64,000 nucleotides of DNA from an uncultured Pseudoflavonifractor sp. (lineage in GTDB: Bacteria > Bacillota > Clostridia > Oscillospirales > Oscillospiraceae): NCBI RefSeq assembly GCF_944387805.1, contig NZ_CALXGI010000003.1, positions 40,722-104,721 of the forward strand, read 5' to 3'. Within the stretch, counting starts at the first letter, position 1, and every line of letters starts with the position of its first letter. Made by a program: the position numbers and the translations under genes. Positions 48,982 through 57,039 of this stretch are shown piece after piece. The notes under the pieces are model-generated. The model ran no database searches, had not been told where the DNA came from, and was given only the letters and a program-made list of their open reading frames with translations.

Positions 48982-49665
48982 TTATTCCTCGCCATAAATC
49001 TGATAGAACGCCGGGCGGCCGATGAGGGTAAAGCCGATGGCCGGCCCGTCAGGAGACAGGACCACGCCGCCAAGGCTCTTGGAGCAGTGGACAATCTCCA
49101 GCGTGCCCTCCGCGGAGAAGCCCGCCACAATCCCCACATGGCTCAGATCAGGGAAAAAGGCCAGGTCCCCAGGCCGGGCCTCCTCCCAGGCCACCGGCGT
49201 GCAGCGGGAATACTGGTCCCGGACGCCGTTGCCGATGGCGGAGAGGGCGCCGGCATCCCCTGCGGCGTTGACTGCCGCCCAGGTCACCAGACCGGAGCAA
49301 TCCAGGCCGAAGGGGACCAGGGCGCCGGTGGTGTCGCTCCCGTGGGCAGTGACCAGGGCAGGCACGCCCCAGCGGCTGTCCCAGCCCAGACAGACCGACT
49401 TGCCGCCCCAGAAGTAGCCCACCTTACCGGTCAGGGCGGCGGCGTTTTCCACCATGGCGCGCCGCAGGGGGGATAAATCCTCCGGCAGAGCGAGGGAAGG
49501 GGTGGGGGAGACCTGAGCGATTGGCGGTCCCTTCCCGGGTAAAAAAGGGAGCAGAAGCCCGGACAGAAGCAGAATTATGCCCAGCAGACGAAGAAAGCGG
49601 TTCCAACCGCCGGAATTTCTTCTCACCCGTCTCTTTCTCCACCGGGGTGGGTATGGACGTCTCAC
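48982..49665 (-). CDS. NlpC/P60-family cell-wall hydrolase, membrane-anchored
   Basis: A 227-residue protein. A basic N terminus (RRPYPPRWRKRRVRR) and one hydrophobic segment (residues about 26-42) suggest an uncleaved membrane anchor, with the catalytic domain outside. The NlpC/P60 motifs are clear: catalytic Cys in FGLDCSGLVTWA, DLAFFPDLSHVGIV for the His, and a polar third residue in EIVHCSKS. The family cuts D-Glu-gamma-diaminopimelate bonds in peptidoglycan. A GTG start at 49665 follows AAGGAGG. It is divergent from feoA and not clearly linked to it. Confidence 0.85.
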   Translation of the reverse strand: MRRPYPPRWRKRRVRRNSGGWNRFLRLLGIILLLSGLLLPFLPGKGPPIAQVSPTPSLALPEDLSPLRRAMVENAAALTGKVGYFWGGKSVCLGWDSRWGVPALVTAHGSDTTGALVPFGLDCSGLVTWAAVNAAGDAGALSAIGNGVRDQYSRCTPVAWEEARPGDLAFFPDLSHVGIVAGFSAEGTLEIVHCSKSLGGVVLSPDGPAIGFTLIGRPAFYQIYGEE

Positions 49666-49767
49666 AGCCGGTCCCTCCTTATGCCGTCACCACCGGAAGA
49701 GCGGCTCAATAGGATAGATGGGGGAGAACCATCCCCCGCCTACATGTTATGTGAGGAGCGTTCCAAT

Positions 49768-50049
49768 ATGAGCGAATTGATTTCTCTCTGCGGCCTGGAA
49801 GTGGGTGCAAGCGCCCGGGTGGCAGAGGTGGCGGGCGAGCGGGCCATGCGCCGCCGCCTGATGGATATGGGCCTCATCCCCGGCACCAGGGTGACCTGTG
49901 TGGCCGCAAGCCCGGCGGGCGACCCGTCGGCCTATCTCATCCGGGGGGCGGTGGTGGCCCTGCGGGCGCGGGACGCCGCAGGCATCCGGGTGGAGCCTGC
50001 CGGCGCATTTTGCCCGGCCTCTGCCGGGGAGGAACCCCGGTGGGCCTGA
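49768..50049 (+). CDS. feoA: FeoA, ferrous iron transport accessory protein
   Basis: A 93-residue SH3-like protein. SLCGLEVGASARVAEVAG, the RRRLMDMGLIPGTRV core and the VALRARDAAGIRVEP end give the FeoA pattern. It associates with the FeoB GTPase channel. The start at 49768 follows GAGGAG; upstream in-frame starts lack a site. The last 10 bp overlap the proposed feoB start. Confidence 0.9.
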   Translation: MSELISLCGLEVGASARVAEVAGERAMRRRLMDMGLIPGTRVTCVAASPAGDPSAYLIRGAVVALRARDAAGIRVEPAGAFCPASAGEEPRWA

Positions 50050-52190
50050 CCGGGGCGTCCACCGGTGGGGCGGCGGTGGACCATGGCCTGAACATTGAAA
50101 AGATCCGGCCGGACGACAAGATCATCGCCCTGGCGGGCAACCCCAACGTGGGCAAATCCACTGTGTTCAACAGTCTGACCGGTATGCGTCAGCACACAGG
50201 AAACTGGCCGGGCAAGACAGTGGGCAGCGCCCAGGGCCGGTGCGAGCACAGGGGGCGGGGCTATATCCTGGTGGACCTGCCGGGTACCTACTCCCTCATG
50301 GCCCACTCCGCCGAGGAGGAGGTAGCCCGGGATTTCCTGTGCTTCGGCGGGGCGGACGGGGCCGTTGTGGTGTGCGACGCCACCTGCCTGGAGCGTAACA
50401 TGAACCTGGTGCTCCAGACCCTGGAGCTGGAGCCCCGCACGGTGGTGTGCGTCAACCTGATGGACGAGGCGGCCAAAAAGGGCATCCGGGTGGATCTGGA
50501 GCAGTTGTCGGAGCGGCTGGGGGTGCCCGTGGCGGGGACCTGCGCCGGGAAGGGCCAGGGGCTGGAGGCGCTGCTGGACGCGGCGGAGAACATCATGTCT
50601 GCGGAACAGCCGCCCAAGCCCATCCGGGTACAGTATCCCGGCCCCATTGAGATGGCGGTGGAGCGCCTGATCCCGATGATAGAGGAGCGGACGGAGGGGA
50701 AGCTCCCGAGCCGCTGGACCGCCCTGCGGCTGCTGGAGGGGGAACCGGGGCTGCTGGCCAGGCTGGAGGAGACGCTGGACTTCCGCCTGACAGAGGACGA
50801 GAAGCTGAGCGCAGCCCTGGCGGAGATCTGGAGGTGGCTGGAGGCGCGGGGGGTCAGCCGGGAGAACCTGGGGGACCGGCTGGCCGCCGGACTGGTGATG
50901 ACCGCCGAGGCGGTGTGCGCCGGGGCGGTGAGGTGCACCAAGGAGGACTACGCCCGCCGGGACCGCAGGCTGGACCGGATTTTCACCAGCCGTGCCACCG
51001 GCATCCCGGTAATGCTGGCGCTGCTGGCGGGGGTGTTCTGGCTGACCATTCAGGGGGCAAACTACCCCTCCCAGCTGCTGTCTGACTGCCTCTTCTGGCT
51101 CCAGGACCGGCTGACCGGCCTGTTTACATACTGGAATGCCCCGGAGTGGCTCCACGGGGCGCTGGTATTGGGGATCTACCGGGTGCTGGCCTGGGTGGTG
51201 TCGGTGATGCTGCCCCCCATGGCCATCTTTTTCCCCATCTTCACCCTGCTGGAGGACTTTGGCTATCTGCCCCGGGTGGCCTTTGTACTGGACCATGCCT
51301 TTCAGAAGGCCAGAGCCTGCGGCAAGCAGGCTCTCACCATGGCCATGGGCTTCGGCTGCAACGCCGCCGGAGTGGTGGGCTGCCGCATTATCGACTCTCC
51401 CCGTGAGCGGCTTATCGCCATGCTGACCAACAGCTTTGTGCCCTGCAACGGCCGGTTTCCCACCCTTATCGCCATCATCACCATGTTCTTTGTGGGCACC
51501 GGCGGCGGGCCGGGGCGGGCGCTGCTGTCCGCCCTGCTGCTCACCGGAGTGATCGTGCTGGGGGTGCTGCTCACCTTCCAGGTCTCCCGGCTGCTGTCAG
51601 CCACGGTGCTCAAGGGGGTGCCCTCCTCCTTCACCCTGGAGCTGCCGCCCTACCGCCGCCCCAGGGTGGGACAGGTGATTGTCCGCTCGGTGCTGGACCG
51701 GACGGTATTCGTGCTGGGCCGGGCGGTGATGATTGCCGCCCCCGCTGGGCTGCTCATCTGGGTGCTGGCCAACGTACAGGTGGGGGGTGCCAGCTTGCTG
51801 GCCCACTGCACCGGCTTTTTGGACCCTCTGGGCCGGGCACTGGGCATGGACGGCGTGATTTTGGCCGCCTTTCTCCTGGGCTTTCCCGCCAACGAGATTG
51901 TCATTCCCATTATGCTCATGGCCTACCTGGCCACCGGCAGCCTGACCGGCTACGAGAGCCTGGACGCCTTGCATACCCTGCTGGTGGACCAGGGCTGGAC
52001 CTGGCTGACAGCAGTGTGCACCATGCTCTTCTCCCTGGTCCACTGGCCCTGCTCCACCACCTGCATGACCATCCGCAAGGAGAGCGGCAGCTGGAAGTGG
52101 ACCCTGCTGGGCTTTGCGCTGCCCACGGCCATCGGCATGGCGCTGTGCTTCCTGACGGCCACCACCGCACGGCTGCTGGGGCTGGCGTAG
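50040..52190 (+). CDS. feoB: FeoB, GTP-driven ferrous iron transporter
   Basis: A 716-residue protein. The N-terminal G domain has G1 LAGNPNVGKSTVFN, G3 VDLPGTYSL and G4 VNLMDEA, followed by a helical guanine-dissociation domain. The membrane part shows FGYLPRVAFVLD and the FGCNAAGVVGCRII gate motif, and the C-terminal half repeats the pattern. It imports Fe2+ across the inner membrane, which fits an anaerobe. The GTG start at 50040 is chosen because GGGGAGGA lies 7 bp upstream; the ATG at 50010 would overlap feoA more deeply. Confidence 0.93.
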   Translation: MGLTGASTGGAAVDHGLNIEKIRPDDKIIALAGNPNVGKSTVFNSLTGMRQHTGNWPGKTVGSAQGRCEHRGRGYILVDLPGTYSLMAHSAEEEVARDFLCFGGADGAVVVCDATCLERNMNLVLQTLELEPRTVVCVNLMDEAAKKGIRVDLEQLSERLGVPVAGTCAGKGQGLEALLDAAENIMSAEQPPKPIRVQYPGPIEMAVERLIPMIEERTEGKLPSRWTALRLLEGEPGLLARLEETLDFRLTEDEKLSAALAEIWRWLEARGVSRENLGDRLAAGLVMTAEAVCAGAVRCTKEDYARRDRRLDRIFTSRATGIPVMLALLAGVFWLTIQGANYPSQLLSDCLFWLQDRLTGLFTYWNAPEWLHGALVLGIYRVLAWVVSVMLPPMAIFFPIFTLLEDFGYLPRVAFVLDHAFQKARACGKQALTMAMGFGCNAAGVVGCRIIDSPRERLIAMLTNSFVPCNGRFPTLIAIITMFFVGTGGGPGRALLSALLLTGVIVLGVLLTFQVSRLLSATVLKGVPSSFTLELPPYRRPRVGQVIVRSVLDRTVFVLGRAVMIAAPAGLLIWVLANVQVGGASLLAHCTGFLDPLGRALGMDGVILAAFLLGFPANEIVIPIMLMAYLATGSLTGYESLDALHTLLVDQGWTWLTAVCTMLFSLVHWPCSTTCMTIRKESGSWKWTLLGFALPTAIGMALCFLTATTARLLGLA

Positions 52191-52326
52191 AGAGATAGAA
52201 AAGGACTGCAATAAACCCTGAGACTTAAAGCTTCGGAGGGAAAGAAAGTGCAAAAGAAAACCGTCAGGGTTGTCTTTCATGTAAAATCAAACCACTTTTT
52301 TGAACTTTAAACAGTTTAAGAAGGTG

Positions 52327-52358
52327 CAAAATCCTCTCCCGCCGGGAGAGGATTTTTT
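52327..52358 (+). terminator. Terminator before the blaI-type gene
   Basis: AAAATCCTCTCCC pairs with GGGAGAGGATTTT around GCC and is followed by T. It ends the feoAB unit. The remaining gap 52191-52326 shows no other feature. Confidence 0.9.
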
Positions 52359-52360
52359 GC

Positions 52361-52410
52361 TTGACTTTTCACCTACAAGATGTTAATATAAATACACCTA
52401 CAAGTTGTAG
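52361..52410 (+). promoter_or_regulatory. Promoter and two BlaI/MecI-type operators
   Basis: TTGACT (52361-52366) and TAATAT (52384-52389) are 17 bp apart. CTACAAGTTGTAG (52398-52410) is a perfect 13-bp palindrome and CTACAAGATGTTA (52373-52385) a second imperfect one, 25 bp apart centre to centre. Both contain the TACA-N-TGT core expected for BlaI-type dimers, and they overlap the promoter, so autorepression is likely. Confidence 0.85.
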
Positions 52411-52432
52411 TTGAAATACTGGAGGGATTTCC

Positions 52433-52813
52433 ATGGAAAAACGGCAGCTGTCGGACTCCGAGCTGGAGCTGATGCGGGTAATCTGGAGCCGGGGCGGGCG
52501 GGCCCGCTTTGCCCAGGTGATGGAGACCCTGGCGGGGCAGGGGAAGGACTGGAAGGCCAACACGGTGCTCACCTTTCTCTCCCGGCTGGTGGAGAAGGAG
52601 ATGCTGGCGGTGGAGAAGAACGGCCGGCTGAACGTGTATGTGGCCCTTCTGCGGGAGGAGGACTACGCCGACCAGCAGACCCGGTCCTTCCTGGATAAGG
52701 TGTACGGCGGCAATGCCGGGCGGCTGGTGTCCTCGCTCCTGAAGCAGGACTGCCTTACCGCGGAGGACCTGGACGAGCTGAAGGCCTTTTGGGAGAAGGG
52801 CGGGAAGGCGTGA
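52433..52813 (+). CDS. blaI: BlaI/MecI-family repressor
   Basis: A 126-residue winged-helix regulator. LSDSELELMRVIWSRGG and the recognition helix region KANTVLTFLSRLVEKEMLAVEK match BlaI/MecI. It normally represses its own operon and dissociates when cut by the linked M56 protease. The ribosome site TGGAGGG precedes the start. It overlaps the protease gene by 1 bp (TGATG), and the palindromes upstream are its likely targets. No beta-lactamase or penicillin-binding-protein gene follows. Confidence 0.93.
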   Translation: MEKRQLSDSELELMRVIWSRGGRARFAQVMETLAGQGKDWKANTVLTFLSRLVEKEMLAVEKNGRLNVYVALLREEDYADQQTRSFLDKVYGGNAGRLVSSLLKQDCLTAEDLDELKAFWEKGGKA

Positions 52814-54306
52814 TGGGCGGGGCGCTGTCCACGCTGCTCAGCCTGACCCTGTCCGGGTCGGTGCTCATTGTGGTGCTGCTGGCCGTTCGGCCCCTGCTGC
52901 GCCGCCGGCTGGGGCACAGCGGACAGTACTATCTCTGGCTGGTGCCCTTGGCGCGGCTGCTCCTGCCTGTGTTTCCCACCGTCCGTCTGCCTGAGGGTGT
53001 CAGCCAGGCATTGCCCGAGGCCATTTCTGACGGTGCGCCGTGGCTGAGAGCGCCGGATATGGTGCTGGCAGGGCCGGACCGGCAGGGGACAGGGCTGGAT
53101 TTGCTGTCCCTGCTGCCCGGACTGCTGGTCATTTTGTGGGGGACGGTGGCTATTGTCCTTGCTCTGCGGGCAGTGTGGCGGTATGTCCGCTGCATCCGTG
53201 CGCTGGAGCGGGAGAGCTGCACGGCTGGGGAGCGGGCCCGGGCGGTCTATGAGGACGCCTGCCGTATGCTGGGGGTGACAAGGCCACCCAAATTGTTGGT
53301 CTGCCCCGGTCTCCGATCTCCCATGCAGGCCGGACTGCTCCGGCCCATGGTGCTCCTGGCCGACGAGAACAGCGGGGAGGAGGTGCTCCGGGGGGCGCTG
53401 CTCCACGAGCTGACCCACTACCGGCGGCTGGACCTGTGCTATAAGTGGCTGGCGGAGGCGGCGGTGTGCATCCACTGGTTCAACCCGCTGGTCTATGTGC
53501 TCCGGCGGGAGCTGAGCCGGGAATGTGAGCTCTCCTGCGACGAGAGCGTGCTGGGACGGCTGGACGAGCACGGCCGCAGGATCTACGGCGCGTCTCTCCT
53601 GGCTCTGGCCCGGCCTGTATCGGGACCAACCAAGAACAACATGACCCTTGCCATGAGCAGGGACGGAGAACAGCTGAAAGAGAGGTTGTATGCCATTATG
53701 AAATTTGAGTCCAAAGGCAGACTGGCAGGCGTTGTAGCGGTGGGCGCGTCGGCGGCGCTGTGCCTGTGCGGCGTACTGGCCGGAGCCTGTGCCGCCGACC
53801 TGACCGGACAGGCGGAGGAGAGCAAGCAGCCCGACCTGCTGGTCATCTCGGAGCCGTTGGCTACGGTGGAGCAGGCGGAGGCCGCCGGGGTGGAGACGGA
53901 GGAACTGCTGTCCCCCCTGGATGGAGACACCCTGACGGTGACCATGCCCTTCGGCACCCGGGTGCATCCCATCACCGGAGAGACCACCAGCCATGACGGC
54001 CTGGACATCCGGGCGGAGAGCGGCGCGGCGGTGTACGCGCCCCGGAGCGGCCAGGTGCTGGAGGCCGCCTTTAACCAGGCGTACGGCAACTATGTGGTCA
54101 TCGGCTGGGACGGCGGGGAAATACTCTTTGCCAACCTGTCTGCCTGCGCGGTGGCGGAGGGGGACCAGGTGGCACAGGGCCAGAACGTGGGCTATGTGGG
54201 CCAGACCGGCATGGCTACCGGTCCCCATCTCCATGTGGAGATTCGGCTGGACGGGACGCTGGCCGACCCGGAGACCTGCTTTTCCGGCGTGACCTTTGTA
54301 CATTAA
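52813..54306 (+). CDS. M56 sensor metalloprotease fused to an M23 (LytM) peptidoglycan-hydrolase-like domain
   Basis: A 497-residue membrane protein. Residues 1 to about 325 resemble BlaR1/MecR1 M56 proteases: three hydrophobic segments, then HELTH at 198-202 for zinc, NPLVYVLRRELSRECELSCDE at 224-243 (abridged), and a fourth helix at 305-327. The extracellular part is not a penicillin-sensing domain but an M23 module: H394 and D398 in SHDGLDI, and H472/H474 in HLHVE, with a complete set of zinc ligands. The stop overlaps no other gene. By inference the M23 module senses or cuts peptidoglycan and signals through the M56 part to cleave BlaI. Confidence 0.88.
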   Translation: MGGALSTLLSLTLSGSVLIVVLLAVRPLLRRRLGHSGQYYLWLVPLARLLLPVFPTVRLPEGVSQALPEAISDGAPWLRAPDMVLAGPDRQGTGLDLLSLLPGLLVILWGTVAIVLALRAVWRYVRCIRALERESCTAGERARAVYEDACRMLGVTRPPKLLVCPGLRSPMQAGLLRPMVLLADENSGEEVLRGALLHELTHYRRLDLCYKWLAEAAVCIHWFNPLVYVLRRELSRECELSCDESVLGRLDEHGRRIYGASLLALARPVSGPTKNNMTLAMSRDGEQLKERLYAIMKFESKGRLAGVVAVGASAALCLCGVLAGACAADLTGQAEESKQPDLLVISEPLATVEQAEAAGVETEELLSPLDGDTLTVTMPFGTRVHPITGETTSHDGLDIRAESGAAVYAPRSGQVLEAAFNQAYGNYVVIGWDGGEILFANLSACAVAEGDQVAQGQNVGYVGQTGMATGPHLHVEIRLDGTLADPETCFSGVTFVH

Positions 54307-54315
54307 GCAAAAAAC

Positions 54316-54351
54316 CAGAGCGGCGCAACCCATTTGGGTTGCGCCGCTCTG
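54316..54351. terminator. Bidirectional terminator after the M56/M23 gene
   Basis: CAGAGCGGCGCAACCC pairs perfectly with GGGTTGCGCCGCTCTG around ATTT (16 bp), between convergent genes. Confidence 0.8.
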
Positions 54352-54379
54352 TATGTAGGAGGGAAAAGGAGTGGTAAGA

Positions 54380-55561
54380 TTAGAAGTCCACCTCAGTGCC
54401 GTAGTAGATGCAGGTGAACAGCTTGGCCATGGTAGCGGGGTCGATGGGACGGGGGTTGGAGCCGGTGCAGGCATCGCCCACAGCGTTGGTGGCGATGGTC
54501 TCCAGCTTCTCCTTGAACTCGTCCTCAATGATGCCGAAGTCCTTCAGCGTGTTGGGGATGCCCATGGTGTCGTTCATGGAGCGGATCTTGGCGCGCAGGC
54601 CCTCAACCAGCTCGGCGGTGGTGTCACCCACAACACCCATGGTGCGGGCGATCTGGGCGTAGCGCTCGGCAACGCCGTCAGCCTTGGCGTTGTAGGCGAT
54701 GACATAGGGCAGGTACATGGCGTTTGCCAGGCCGTGGGTGATGTGGCCGGTGGAGAAGGCGGCGCCGGTCTTGTGGGCCATGGAGTGGACAATACCCAGC
54801 AGGGCGTTGGAGAAGGCCATGCCGGCCAGGCACTGACCATAGTGCATCTCCTCGCGGCAGGCCATGTCGCCCTTGAAGGACTTGATGAGGTCCTTCTCCA
54901 CAATGTGAATGGCCTCCAGAGCCAGAGGATCGGTAAACACGGTGTGCAGGGTGGACACATAGGCCTCGATGGCGTGGGTCAGAGCGTCCATACCGGTGTA
55001 GGCCACCAGGTGGGGAGGCATGGTCTCGGCCAGAGCGGGGTCAACGATGGCCACGTCGGGGGTAATATTGAAGTCGGCCAGAGGATACTTGATGCCCTTG
55101 TGATAGTCGGTGATGACGGAGAAGGCGGTAACCTCGGTGGCAGTGCCGGAGGTGGAGGGGATGGCGCAGAACTTGGCCTTCTGACGCAGTTCGGGGAAGC
55201 TGAAGGGGGTGATCAGGTCCTCAAAGGTGGTCTCGGGGTACTCATAGAATGCCCACATGGCCTTGGCGGCGTCGATAGGGGAGCCGCCGCCCATGGCGAT
55301 GATCCAATCGGGCTCGAACTCGCGCATCACAGCGGCGCCCTTCATGACGGTCTCAACAGAGGGGTCGGGCTCCACGTTCTCGATGAGCTTGGTCTCAATG
55401 CCAGCCTCCTTCAGGTAGCCCAGAGCTTTGTCCACAAAGCCGAAGCGCTTCATGGAGCCGCCGCCCAGCACCAGAACGGCCTTCTTGCCCTTCAGGGTCT
55501 TGAGGGTCTCCAGAGCGTTGGCACCATAGTAAATGTCACGGGGAAGAGTAAATCTGGACAT
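54380..55561 (-). CDS. Iron-containing alcohol dehydrogenase (butanol-dehydrogenase-like)
   Basis: A 393-residue group III alcohol dehydrogenase. AVLVLGGGSMKRFG, IIAMGGGSPIDAAKAMW (with the GGGS nucleotide loop), PSTSGTATEVTAFSVI and the metal-binding His residues in DALTHAIEAY, GIVHSMAHKTGA and GHITHGLANA are all present. It likely reduces aldehydes to alcohols in fermentation with NAD(P)H. The start at 55561 has AGGTTTG-type leader with the GGAGG upstream. An inverted repeat covers its promoter. Confidence 0.9.
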   Translation of the reverse strand: MSRFTLPRDIYYGANALETLKTLKGKKAVLVLGGGSMKRFGFVDKALGYLKEAGIETKLIENVEPDPSVETVMKGAAVMREFEPDWIIAMGGGSPIDAAKAMWAFYEYPETTFEDLITPFSFPELRQKAKFCAIPSTSGTATEVTAFSVITDYHKGIKYPLADFNITPDVAIVDPALAETMPPHLVAYTGMDALTHAIEAYVSTLHTVFTDPLALEAIHIVEKDLIKSFKGDMACREEMHYGQCLAGMAFSNALLGIVHSMAHKTGAAFSTGHITHGLANAMYLPYVIAYNAKADGVAERYAQIARTMGVVGDTTAELVEGLRAKIRSMNDTMGIPNTLKDFGIIEDEFKEKLETIATNAVGDACTGSNPRPIDPATMAKLFTCIYYGTEVDF

Positions 55562-55627
55562 AGCGCAAACCTCCAAATAAGATATCAGAATGAATTGATA
55601 AAAAAATAACGATTCTTACCGTGGATT

Positions 55628-55656
55628 ATTATTGCACTTTGACAAAGAAATGTCAA
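55628..55656 (-). promoter_or_regulatory. Promoter of the alcohol dehydrogenase gene with an overlapping inverted repeat
   Basis: TTGACA (55651-55656, minus strand) and AATAAT (55628-55633) are 17 bp apart. TTGACA-N6-TGTCAA (55639-55656) is a perfect inverted repeat whose first arm is the -35, a good position for a redox-type operator (Rex sites are related but not identical). Confidence 0.7.
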
Positions 55657-55679
55657 TATATATTTTATAATATTTTCGT

Positions 55680-55720
55680 AAAAAATCCACATCCCGGACA
55701 AGTGTTTCCGGGACGTGGAT
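55680..55720 (-). terminator. Terminator of the M20 amidohydrolase gene
   Basis: ATCCAC-TCCCGGA-type arms (55685-55698) pair with TCCGGGA-GTGGAT (55707-55720), with one mismatch, and on the minus strand a run of T follows. Confidence 0.8.
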
Positions 55721-55744
55721 ATACAAAATAAAAAAATTGGCGTG

Positions 55745-56935
55745 TCAGATTTTTCCGGCGGAAAAGTGCTCCAGCGCCAGCTCTGCCGAGCGGGCCAGCA
55801 GGGCGGCGCCAAGGGGAAGGGCCTGGTCGTCGGTGCGGAAGCGGACGCTGTGCCAGCAGGGGTTCTCACAGCCGGGAAAGCCGGAGCCCAGCCAGTAGAA
55901 GAAGCTGGGAATGCCCTGGGAGAGTACGGCGAAGTCCTCGCTGCCCATGTCGGGGCGGGGCTGCACGATGTTCTCCGCGCCCACCAGATCCTCCGCGGCC
56001 CGGCGGGCCAGAGCGGTGGCCTCCGGGCCGTTCCAGGTGACGGGCACCTGGGGCTCCAGCACAAAGTCGGCCTTGCAGCCGTAAGCGGCGGCAATATCCT
56101 TTGCCAGGGCCTCCAGCCTGTCAGAGGCGTCGGCGAGCACCTTATCCGAGTGGGCCCGCAGGCTGCCCGTCATGGTGAGCAGGTCGGGGGCAAAGTTGTC
56201 CGGCGTACCCGCATGGATGGAGCACACCGAGCACACCAGGCTGTCCAGCGGGTCGGTGCAGCGGCTCACCACGGTCTGGGCGGCGCTGACAATGGCCGCG
56301 CCTGGGACAATCACGTCCACGCACTTGTGAGGGGAGCCGCCGTGGCCGCTCCTGCCGTGGAGGGTGAGGGTAAAGTTGTTCTTGCCCGCCATGATAGGGC
56401 CGGGGAGCACGGCAATTTGGCCACAGGGTACCTCGGGCCGGTTGTGGAGGCCGAAAATAGCGGCGGGTTTGCCCCCGGCCTTCTCCCACAGACCGCGGCG
56501 CAGCATGGCCGCGGCACCCTGGGTGACCTCCTCGGCGGGCTGGAAGATGAGCAGCACAGCGCCGGAGAGCTGTTCCCGGCGGGAGAAGAGGAGCCTGGCC
56601 GCGCCGTAGAGACAGGCAGTGTGAAAGTCGTGGCCGCAGGCGTGCATGACGCCCTCCACCTCCGAGGTCCCAGGACCGCCGGGCTCCTGAAGGGTAATGG
56701 CGTCGATGTCGGCCCGCAGGGCCACGGTGGGGCCTGGGCGTCCGCCCCGCAGCAGGGCGGCCACGCCGGTCTCCATGCCCAGCTCCAGGAATTCCACCCC
56801 CAAAGGCTCCAGCAGAGCACGAATTTTGGCGGTGGTGTTGACCTCGTGGAAGCTCAGCTCCGGCCTGCGGTGGAGCTGAGCCTTTAATTTCTCCAGCGCC
56901 GGGGCCAACGCCCGCGCCTCCTCCAGCAGCGTCAT
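55745..56935 (-). CDS. M20-family amidohydrolase (hippurate hydrolase / N-acyl amino acid deacylase type)
   Basis: A 396-residue metallopeptidase-fold enzyme. HRRPELSFHEVNTTAK at the start, ALRADIDAITLQE, the metal ligands in MHACGHDFHTA and FQPAEEVTQGAAAM, the LHGRSGHGGSPHKCVD lid-domain motif, and PDMGSEDFAV near the end all match the M20D subfamily. Typical reactions are release of amino acids from N-acyl conjugates. The exact substrate is unknown. It is not linked to the alcohol dehydrogenase, since a terminator and promoter separate them. Confidence 0.9.
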   Translation of the reverse strand: MTLLEEARALAPALEKLKAQLHRRPELSFHEVNTTAKIRALLEPLGVEFLELGMETGVAALLRGGRPGPTVALRADIDAITLQEPGGPGTSEVEGVMHACGHDFHTACLYGAARLLFSRREQLSGAVLLIFQPAEEVTQGAAAMLRRGLWEKAGGKPAAIFGLHNRPEVPCGQIAVLPGPIMAGKNNFTLTLHGRSGHGGSPHKCVDVIVPGAAIVSAAQTVVSRCTDPLDSLVCSVCSIHAGTPDNFAPDLLTMTGSLRAHSDKVLADASDRLEALAKDIAAAYGCKADFVLEPQVPVTWNGPEATALARRAAEDLVGAENIVQPRPDMGSEDFAVLSQGIPSFFYWLGSGFPGCENPCWHSVRFRTDDQALPLGAALLARSAELALEHFSAGKI

Positions 56936-56972
56936 AACAAAATGCCGTCCTTTCCCGGGCAGGGGATCTTCC

Positions 56973-57001
56973 TTGCCCTGTATTCAGAAATAGTATACAA
57001 T
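56973..57001 (+). promoter_or_regulatory. Promoter of the MATE transporter gene
   Basis: TTGCCC (56973-56978) and TACAAT (56996-57001) are 17 bp apart, 38 bp before the start codon. Confidence 0.65.
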
Positions 57002-57039
57002 GAGGACAGAAAAAGTCAAACCGGAAAGGAAGCGGACCC

